Assembly: GCA_002422955.1 (NCBI GenBank)
Contig: DITY01000163.1
Coordinates: 1 to 5,677, forward strand
DNA length: 5,677 nt
Direction of reading: 5' to 3'
DNA from: Planctomycetaceae bacterium UBA6172
GTDB lineage: Bacteria; Planctomycetota; Planctomycetia; Pirellulales; Pirellulaceae
Position 1 is the first letter of the stretch, and every line of letters begins with the position of its first letter. The notes under the pieces are model-generated. The model saw only the letters and a list, made by a program, of their open reading frames with translations, had not been told where the DNA came from and searched no databases. Below are positions 1 to 5,011 of this stretch, piece by piece. A program made the translations under genes and the position numbers.

Positions 1-1097
1 CGGACCGGCGAACTGGGCGGCAACGCCTTGGTTTCACCACCTGGAACTCGGCCCGCGGGCATGGCCGGTGGGGGCGGGAGATCCGAATGCGAGCGGACGG
101 GCGATTGGTATTGCGTAACCGGCAGAGGCGTCGTTCGCGACGACGGGCTGACCAACTTCGCGATCACGGGCGTCTCAGCGGCGCGTAGCGCCCGAGCCAT
201 TTCGGCCGCCGATTGCCAACGCTCGTGCGGCGATTTCCGCAAGGCCTTCTCGATGACCTGGCGAAAGGGCGGGGCGACGCTGCTCAGATCGGGCTGGGAC
301 GTGAGGTGCTTGATGATGATCTCCTGAGCCGTCTCGCCCTCGAATGGCGGACGCCCGGTCAGCATTTCGTAAAGGATCACGCCGAGGGCGTAGAGATCGA
401 TCTCGCGACCGTACTGGCCGCGGCCGATTTCGGGAGCCATGTAGTGGCAGGTCCCGACGCTTTCGGTTTGACCGCCCCGTTTGGAATCCGAAATGAACTT
501 CGTCAATCCGTAGTCGCCGACTTTGACCACGCCCAAGTCATCGAACAGATTTGCCGGTTTGAGATCGCGATGGACCAGGCCTTGTTGATGCAGGTACTCG
601 ACCCCGTCCGCGGCCTGAAAGAACCAACGTCGTGTCTCCTCGACCGACAGGCCGTGAGGCTGTTGATCCAACGCGTCGCGCAGGTTCGGTCCGGCGACAT
701 ACTCCATCACCACCCACCAGACCTGCTGTTGGTCTCGGCAGACGTCGTGCAGCGAGATCAGATTCGGGTGTTTGAGATTCAAGCACTGCGACGCGCCGCG
801 GAGTTCGATCTCCAGATTGCGCTGGACCCGCTTGAGCGCGACTTCCTTGCCGGCATCGCTGAGCGCGAAGTAGACCTCACCGAAACCGCCGATACCGAGC
901 CCCCGCTGGATCGTGAAGCGGTCCAACACGCGCGCGCCGCTGCCGAGCGAAAAATGGATCGCGGCAGGTTTGTCAGGGCTGGACATAGCGGTCGCTTCCG
1001 ATCCTCTGGCAGCTGATGTTAGGGTCGATCCGCCCGGCACCTGCTCCGTGCCCGTGGGCCTCGCGAAGCGATCGAGTTCGAAACGGCTTGTCATCAT
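1..1097 (-). CDS. Ser/Thr protein kinase (Hanks type), 3' end beyond window
   Basis: This cytoplasmic eukaryotic-like kinase should transfer ATP phosphate to Ser/Thr residues. The frame is open from 1097 to the left edge (365 codons seen). Taking 1097 as start, the catalytic domain spans about residues 61-305. It has a glycine loop GxGxxG (G68, G70, G73), the VALK lysine K89, HRDLKPAN at 176-183 with catalytic D178, DYG at 195-197 in place of DFG, APE at 221-223, D234/G239 of the F-helix and the late arginine R293. All catalytic residues are present, so it is probably active. Residues 310-365 are a Pro/Ser-rich linker, which in many such kinases leads to a membrane segment; that part is not visible. 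I chose start 1097 because its ATG overlaps the upstream TAA stop (TAATG), and 37 open in-frame codons join it to the next plausible start at 986. ATG at 1094 is equally possible. The FHA-like gene immediately upstream suggests a functional pair. The substrate is unknown. Confidence 0.93.
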   Translation of the reverse strand, partial: MMTSRFELDRFARPTGTEQVPGGSTLTSAARGSEATAMSSPDKPAAIHFSLGSGARVLDRFTIQRGLGIGGFGEVYFALSDAGKEVALKRVQRNLEIELRGASQCLNLKHPNLISLHDVCRDQQQVWWVVMEYVAGPNLRDALDQQPHGLSVEETRRWFFQAADGVEYLHQQGLVHRDLKPANLFDDLGVVKVGDYGLTKFISDSKRGGQTESVGTCHYMAPEIGRGQYGREIDLYALGVILYEMLTGRPPFEGETAQEIIIKHLTSQPDLSSVAPPFRQVIEKALRKSPHERWQSAAEMARALRAAETPVIAKLVSPSSRTTPLPVTQYQSPVRSHSDLPPPPAMPAGRVPGGETKALPPSSPV

Positions 1098-1804
1098 TAT
1101 TCAGGCTTGATCATCAATGACCAATCCTCGAGTTGCCACATTCGGCTTTCGGGGATCGGTTGGGGTTCCAGCGATTCTCCTCGGATCCACCATTCGTCCT
1201 GACGTCGGAACAAAACCCATTGCCGGGGCGACAGGCCCGGCGTTTGCGCGTGATTGAACGACTCGGGACCGATCAACAGCGTCTGCTCCAACCAAATCAG
1301 CGCGTCGACCGGTGCTACCGTGCGGTGCGGTGGCAAGACGCTCAAGACCGCCGATCGGCTGAGCGGTGACGGGCGGCAGTAGCGAATCACTGGCGTCGCG
1401 GCGGGCTGGCCGATCGGCCCCACCGGCTGCAACCGGAGCAGTTGATCGGCGAGCAGCGGTCGATCGGTCAGGGGGCGATCCTCCGCGAAGGGGACGTTGC
1501 TGGGGCCAACGGGTGCCGCGTGCGACGGCGAAAAGTCGGTTGGGGTCTGCTGCCAGTTCTCGGCCGGAATGAGCCGATCGCTACTCGCCGATCGGACCAA
1601 AGTCGCCACCCGACTGGGCCAGGCACAGCGGATCGCGAAATCCGCGGGCGGCTTGCCGCCCGCCCCGCCGATGGTCAATCGCTCCCCCTGCCAAACGTCG
1701 AATCCGCCCCCCCGATCGATCCACAACCGCCAACGCCGGACGATCGGCGGCGTCTGCCGATCGTGGTCGTCGCTGGTGGATGAGGCCTGTTGGCGGTCGG
1801 ACAT
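1097..1804 (-). CDS. FHA-like domain protein, degenerate, upstream of kinase
   Basis: This is a 235-residue soluble protein with no signal or membrane segment. Residues 24-70 (RWRLWIDRGGG, then WQGERLTIGGAGG and ADFAI) resemble the start of an FHA domain, where a glycine-rich turn follows the strand carrying the binding arginine. The next block reads PSRVATLV (63-70), where a canonical FHA has S-R-x-H. The histidine is absent and I see no clear N-G loop. Residues 125-235 form a second beta-rich, Trp-rich half (LLIGP 176-180, WVLFRR 196-201, WSLMIKP 228-234). I remember this two-part layout from planctomycete FHA proteins that sit next to kinases. A likely role is adaptor or scaffold for the downstream kinase; this is inferred from gene order. 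The start at 1804 is supported by AGGTAGG five bases upstream and an in-frame TAG just before it. The stop overlaps the kinase start. CGATCG is unusually frequent in the gene. Confidence 0.75.
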   Translation of the reverse strand: MSDRQQASSTSDDHDRQTPPIVRRWRLWIDRGGGFDVWQGERLTIGGAGGKPPADFAIRCAWPSRVATLVRSASSDRLIPAENWQQTPTDFSPSHAAPVGPSNVPFAEDRPLTDRPLLADQLLRLQPVGPIGQPAATPVIRYCRPSPLSRSAVLSVLPPHRTVAPVDALIWLEQTLLIGPESFNHAQTPGLSPRQWVLFRRQDEWWIRGESLEPQPIPESRMWQLEDWSLMIKPE

Positions 1805-1809
1805 CGAAA

Positions 1810-1816
1810 CCTACCT
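1810..1816 (-). promoter_or_regulatory. Ribosome binding site of the FHA-like gene
   Basis: AGGTAGG on the minus strand ends five bases before the ATG at 1804. An in-frame TAG lies inside this segment, so no longer in-frame start nearby is possible. This fixes the start of the FHA-like protein. Confidence 0.6.
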
Positions 1817-1877
1817 GACTCGGGTCGAGATTCGTCATACCTCTGGGGTGCGGCCGGGTGTGGAGTCGGCCGGGCGG

Positions 1878-2690
1878 TCACTCCACTTCGATCGCGTTCA
1901 TCGTAACTCGGTCTTGGGCGTCGTCCCCGAGGAAGCGATTGGCGATCTCTTCGAGCAAATCTTCGCTGGTGGCCGGCGACTCCAAGTCGATCGCGCCGGG
2001 CGGGGTGATGTCGGCGGTCGCCACTTCCTCTTCCACCTCCAGTCGCGACGCGAGTTCGTCCAACAGATCGCGGGTACGTCCGAGGTGGCTATCATCCAGA
2101 TTCAATTGGCTCCCCGTTTGGGCCAGACGAAGCGATTCGAGCCTCGCCTGCAGGTTCTCGACTTCGACCTCGAGCTGATTCTTGGCCTCGACCATCGTCT
2201 CCAAACGCTCCCCGGCCGTTCGCACGGACGCTTCGCGCGCCTGCACCATCTGCGCCAGGCGGTTGTAGGTTTCGCTCCGCGTCTTGAATCGCGTGAACCG
2301 ACCCGAGAGATCGTCTCGGACCTGTACCGGGGTGTATTCCTTGCCGGCGTAGTTGTAACTGGAGTCACCCCGTTTGAGGTCGGCCGCCAGACGCTTCACT
2401 TCGGATTCCGATTTTTGCAGCGAGGCTTCGGTCTTGCTCGCCTGATCCTGCAGCTTGGCCAATTCGATCCGTTCCCGCACGATCTGCTTGGAGTGCCGTG
2501 CGATCTCCGGCTCGAGGTCCGTGATCATCTGACGGGCCCGCTTGAGCTCCCATTCCAGGGGCACGGCATCGCTGGCCGAGGTGCTCACCCAGTCCCAACC
2601 GCAACGGGCATAACTGCCTAAGGGTGTCAACGCGGAAACTCCCGAAATGACCGTCACCGCACCGGCCGCAATCAACATCTTTCTGAACAT
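1878..2690 (-). CDS. Membrane-anchored or exported coiled-coil protein
   Basis: This is a 270-residue protein. Residues 1-24 are a basic N-terminus (MFRK) followed by a hydrophobic stretch, fitting a signal peptide or a single N-terminal membrane anchor. The rest therefore probably lies in the periplasm or on the membrane surface. Residues 46-107 and 130-225 are rich in Glu, Lys, Arg, Gln and Leu in heptad-like patterns, predicting two long coiled coils. They are split by a Gly/Tyr-rich hinge (SSYNYAGKEYTP, 110-121). The C-terminus is acidic, with EDLLEEIANRFLG (243-255). I recall proteins of this type in planctomycetes with the same hinge and an N-terminal anchor, loosely resembling PspA-type helical proteins, but I cannot assign a known function. 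The start is supported by AGGGGA six bases upstream. The gene is first in the minus-strand cluster, 73 bp before the FHA-like gene, which suggests that it is a structural or sensory partner of the kinase. Confidence 0.85.
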   Translation of the reverse strand: MFRKMLIAAGAVTVISGVSALTPLGSYARCGWDWVSTSASDAVPLEWELKRARQMITDLEPEIARHSKQIVRERIELAKLQDQASKTEASLQKSESEVKRLAADLKRGDSSYNYAGKEYTPVQVRDDLSGRFTRFKTRSETYNRLAQMVQAREASVRTAGERLETMVEAKNQLEVEVENLQARLESLRLAQTGSQLNLDDSHLGRTRDLLDELASRLEVEEEVATADITPPGAIDLESPATSEDLLEEIANRFLGDDAQDRVTMNAIEVE

Positions 2691-2696
2691 TGCCTG

Positions 2697-2702
2697 TCCC
2701 CT
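2697..2702 (-). promoter_or_regulatory. Ribosome binding site of the coiled-coil gene
   Basis: AGGGGA on the minus strand lies six bases before the ATG at 2690. It is the strongest Shine-Dalgarno match in the minus-strand cluster, and it selects this ATG. Confidence 0.6.
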
Positions 2703-2766
2703 GTTTGAGAATATTTCGCTGGCTGCGGTACGGTCGAGCCGAAACCGACAGGATCACCGAGATACG

Positions 2767-2784
2767 GCGGCAGTCGCCTGCCGC
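2767..2784 (-). promoter_or_regulatory. GC-rich hairpin upstream of the coiled-coil gene
   Basis: A perfect 7-bp inverted repeat (GCGGCAG / CTGCCGC) encloses a 4-base loop, 77-94 bases upstream of the start at 2690. No T-run follows on the minus strand, so it is not a standard intrinsic terminator. If transcription of the cluster begins upstream, it would form in the 5' leader of the mRNA, where it might protect or attenuate the transcript. Its function is not shown by the sequence. Confidence 0.3.
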
Positions 2785-2994
2785 GTCGGTTGTCATCAGG
2801 AAATTCGCTGGTCAGCCTCGAATCTTGAAAAGAAAAACCGAAAAAACTTCAGCTCCCACCGGAAAACTCATCGGCGATCGACAGAATCGGAATTGACCTG
2901 CGACAAAAATCAGATCTATGCAGCGATCAATCGCCTTGATGAGCATCTAAAGTGAGATAAGTAGTCTGAAGTGATTGATTGGGCCAGCAGAAAG

Positions 2995-3038
2995 GGTGCT
3001 GCGTGACTTCATGGCAGCCACGCTTGACGGCTAGCACC
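2995..3038. repeat. Imperfect inverted repeat in the intergenic region
   Basis: GGTGCT (2995-3000) pairs with AGCACC (3033-3038). Directly inside, GCGTG (3001-3005) pairs with CACGC (3019-3023), leaving a 9-base bulge on the right arm. A 7-base direct repeat TGACGGC occurs at 3025-3031 and 3053-3059. It could be the folded part of an interspersed repeat or a non-coding RNA, but one copy in one window cannot show this. Confidence 0.25.
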
Positions 3039-3224
3039 GATTTTGGCACCCCTGACGGCGGAGATGCACACCCGAAAGCCCAAGATGGATCACAAAGACC
3101 GGCAAAAACGACATTTAAGCCACAATCGCGAAGCAAGCACCGTTATGGCATCGAACTTGCACCTGTTTTGGACTCAACGCGTTTGCGGTTCCTAACTTAA
3201 CACGTCGGAAGGAGCCGGGGCGAA

Positions 3225-3323
3225 ATGAGCGAGCGAACACTTCCGGTGCGGCGGTGTAGCAGCGTGATCGTCAGTTTCCGATTGAGCCCAAACCCCTGGA
3301 CCCTGCGCAACCTCTTTTCTTAG
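3225..3323 (+). CDS. Possible 32-residue leader peptide
   Basis: This short ORF (MSERTLPVRRC at the N-terminus, stop TAG at 3321-3323) has a better ribosome binding site than its neighbours: GGAAGGAG at 3207-3214, ten bases before the ATG. It ends 14 bases before the ATG of the next small gene. That gene's own GGAG (3325-3328) starts one base after the leader stop, so ribosomes finishing here would be placed to reinitiate. The peptide resembles no family I know. It has five Arg among 32 residues and no run of a single amino acid that would point to a classic attenuator. It may be a translated leader controlling the downstream genes, or chance. Confidence 0.25.
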   Translation: MSERTLPVRRCSSVIVSFRLSPNPWTLRNLFS

Positions 3324-3337
3324 CGGAGTAGCCACCG

Positions 3338-3532
3338 ATGACCACTTCGAGCGGCCCTGGCGACAAGCCAATCCCAGCACCCACGCCGCAACCGGCGGAG
3401 CGTTCCGCTTGCCTGCCTCCGGAAACGATCGAGCAATTCGGCCTCTGGATCGATGCTCAATTGGCCGTCTTGGAACGCCAGCAAGAACGGTTCGTAAGGC
3501 TGCGTAAGGCAACGGATCGGACGGGCCGATAA
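3338..3532 (+). CDS. Small hypothetical protein upstream of sensor kinase
   Basis: This is a 64-residue cytoplasmic protein with no signal or membrane segment. Residues 1-28 are a Pro/Ser/Thr-rich, probably disordered N-terminus. Residues 29-59 (ETIEQFGLWIDAQLAVLERQ and on to RLRKAT) should form an amphipathic helix with aromatic residues F34, W37 and F52. I have seen similar short planctomycete proteins with a W-x-x-x-Q-L-x-x-L-E helix ending in a basic tail, but know no function. GGAG at 3325-3328 lies nine bases upstream of the ATG. The gap to the histidine-kinase start is 82 bp, so co-transcription is possible. It might be a small partner of the sensor or an independent conserved peptide. 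The frame overlaps a longer open frame on the opposite strand, which I judge a shadow because it has a less protein-like composition. Confidence 0.55.
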   Translation: MTTSSGPGDKPIPAPTPQPAERSACLPPETIEQFGLWIDAQLAVLERQQERFVRLRKATDRTGR

Positions 3533-3534
3533 GG

Positions 3535-3545
3535 GTGCCTGGCAC
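3535..3545. repeat. Small palindrome GTGCC-T-GGCAC
   Basis: A perfect 5-bp inverted repeat with a 1-base centre sits three bases after the stop of the small gene and 70 bases before the histidine-kinase start. It is too short and its loop too tight for a terminator. The form suggests a protein-binding site or a fragment of an interspersed repeat. I have a vague memory of similar GGTGCCTGGCACC motifs in planctomycete intergenic DNA, which I cannot verify. Confidence 0.25.
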
Positions 3546-3614
3546 GTGGAGTGGTGTAGACTTGAGGTGGTAGCGGCAATTTGATGGCAGCGAATCCGAC
3601 TCAGGCCCGACCGC

Positions 3615-4994
3615 ATGCAATCGGTTCCGATCCCTTTTATCTCTCCGGTTCAGCCGGGAGCCAGTGCATGGTTGGTAAGGCTGCGCTGGTTCGCGGTGTT
3701 CGGTCAGCTGATCACGGTCATCGCCGCCGGTCTGTTCATCGGCCAGGAATTGCCCTGGGTAACGTTGCTGGCGTTGATCGCGGTGACGGCGATCAGCAAT
3801 GTCGGGTATTCGATCTGGCTGGTAGGGGCGAAGCCGCGCGATTTAGGCCACGAACGCGAAGACGACAAGGCCGCGTACTCTGTGAGGCCCGCGACTGAGG
3901 TTTGTCTCGTCAACACCGACCGTGTTGCCACTTCGCTGATGGTGTTGGATCTGGTCACCTTGACGGCCATGCTCTATTTCAGTGGCGGGATCGATAACCC
4001 GTTCAGCCTTTTCTACCTCGTCAACCTGGCGGTTGGGGGAGTGATCCTGCAGCCACGCTGGGCCTGGTTGTTGGCAGGGCTGGCGATCCTCGGTTGCGTG
4101 ACGCTGCTGATTTGGTCATTACCCGTCCCCGGCTTGGTCGAATCGCAGCGCCGCCCGGACTTTTCACTCCATACGATCGGACTGCTGATCTCTTACGCGA
4201 CCTGCGCGATCGTGATCACGCATTTCGTCTCCCGCACCGCGGGCGAACTGACGCGGAGCGAGCGGCAATTGAGCGAGATCCGCGCCGAGAACGAGCGGGT
4301 CCTGCGACTGGAAGGGCTGACGACCCTGGCCGCGGGCGCGGCGCATGAACTGGCCACCCCGCTGTCGACGATCGACGTCATCACCCGGGAGCTGGCGCGG
4401 CACCTGCAGGACTGCGAGACGCCCGAATCGGTTCGCCAGGACGTGCGTCTGATCGACCAACAGCTTGACATTTGCCGCCAAATCCTGCGCCGCATGCGGG
4501 GCGCGGTCGGCGATTCGATGGCGGACCGCTGGGACGCGACGACGGTCGGTGAATTGCTGGACTGCGCGCTCGAAGGGGTTCGTGAACCGGATCATGTCGA
4601 CGTCGAAGATGCGGCGGAAGCGATCGAAGGGCAGCCGTTATGGATCCCTCAGGAAGCGGTCGCCCAAGCGATTCGCAATCTGATCCACAATGGCCTGGAC
4701 GCGAGCGGTCCTGGCGGCCGGGTGCGGGTGCGGACGGCAGTCAATGCGGGGCGAGTCGAGTTTCGGATTCGAGATGCCGGTCGCGGGATGAGCAACGAGG
4801 AGTTAGGCCGCGCCGGAGAGCCGTTCTACACGACAAAGGAGCCGGGACGGGGGATGGGCCTGGGGCTGTTCCTCTCCCGCAACGTCGTCACCCGACTCGG
4901 CGGGACGCTCGATTTCCGCAGCGACCCTGGCCGAGGCACCGAAGCGATCGTGACGCTCCCGTTAGAAAATCGGCGGGTCGATCCGAGCAACTGA
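3615..4994 (+). CDS. RegB/PrrB-like membrane sensor histidine kinase
   Basis: This complete 459-residue inner-membrane sensor autophosphorylates and should pass phosphate to a response regulator. The N-terminal half has six hydrophobic segments, near residues 22-42, 48-70, 105-122, 131-146, 149-170 and 186-205. RegB also has six. Between segments 3 and 4 lies GGIDNPF (124-130), the GGxxNPF motif linked to quinone sensing in RegB. The H-box is AAGAAHELATPLSTI (239-253) with phosphoacceptor H244. The ATP-binding domain has the N-box (RNLIHNGLDAS, 354-364, N359), G1 (DAGRGM, 387-392), F-box (GEPFYTTK, 401-408) and G2 (GRGMGLGLFLSR, 411-422). C287, in DICRQIL, lies 43 residues after H244, near where RegB carries its redox-active cysteine. 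The ATG at 3615 is the only usual start after the in-frame TGA at 3582; its ribosome site is weak (AGG at 3603-3605). No RegA-like regulator is in the window. RegB likeness is clear; the signal it senses is inferred. Confidence 0.93.
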   Translation: MQSVPIPFISPVQPGASAWLVRLRWFAVFGQLITVIAAGLFIGQELPWVTLLALIAVTAISNVGYSIWLVGAKPRDLGHEREDDKAAYSVRPATEVCLVNTDRVATSLMVLDLVTLTAMLYFSGGIDNPFSLFYLVNLAVGGVILQPRWAWLLAGLAILGCVTLLIWSLPVPGLVESQRRPDFSLHTIGLLISYATCAIVITHFVSRTAGELTRSERQLSEIRAENERVLRLEGLTTLAAGAAHELATPLSTIDVITRELARHLQDCETPESVRQDVRLIDQQLDICRQILRRMRGAVGDSMADRWDATTVGELLDCALEGVREPDHVDVEDAAEAIEGQPLWIPQEAVAQAIRNLIHNGLDASGPGGRVRVRTAVNAGRVEFRIRDAGRGMSNEELGRAGEPFYTTKEPGRGMGLGLFLSRNVVTRLGGTLDFRSDPGRGTEAIVTLPLENRRVDPSN

Positions 4995-5011
4995 GCCCGA
5001 ACCGCGGCGTT
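4995..5011. other. Convergent gap between histidine kinase and TRAP permease
   Basis: Only 17 bp separate the stop codons of the two convergent genes. The segment contains the palindrome CCGCGG but no stable stem followed by a T-run in either direction. Transcripts may therefore overlap into the opposite gene. Confidence 0.5.

Larger units (their letters stand above)
2691..3224. other. Divergent intergenic control region
   Basis: This 534-bp stretch separates the minus-strand cluster from the plus-strand group, and I see no convincing gene in it. Short open frames on both strands lack family resemblance or a good ribosome binding site. Base use differs from the genes: about 2820-2960 is A-rich on the plus strand, with a dense run at 2827-2850. 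Promoters for both directions should lie here, but no clear sigma-70 boxes stand out. The best plus-strand candidate, TTGGAC at 3168-3173, has only a poor -10 (around TAACTT, 3193-3198). The block 2995-3059 holds nested short inverted and direct repeats, described separately. Confidence 0.6.

Noticed and set aside
213..1016. 267-residue plus-strand open frame
   Set aside because: It lies antisense to a kinase with every catalytic motif in place. Its protein has no recognisable domain.
1497..2621. 374-residue plus-strand open frame, longer than the genes opposite it
   Set aside because: It crosses two minus-strand genes and the gap between them. Its composition is Arg/Gly-rich and shadow-like, while the minus-strand genes have ribosome sites, a signal-like N-terminus and coiled-coil or FHA-like features.
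2927..3136. 69-residue minus-strand frame (and the 73-residue frame opposite it at 2979-3200)
   Set aside because: Both cover the repeat-bearing intergenic block, and neither has a good ribosome site or a recognisable motif. They are more likely non-coding.
3192..3620. 142-residue minus-strand open frame
   Set aside because: It has no family resemblance and a Pro/Arg/Ser-rich composition without predicted secondary structure. It overlaps the better-supported small plus-strand gene and its leader.
3494..3685. 11-base direct repeat GTAAGGCTGCG at 3494-3504 and 3675-3685
   Set aside because: Both copies lie in coding sequence and encode V-R-L-R. No flanking similarity extends them, so chance is the simplest explanation.
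4164..4595. 143-residue minus-strand open frame
   Set aside because: It is antisense to the H-box region of the sensor kinase, which is clearly coding on the plus strand.
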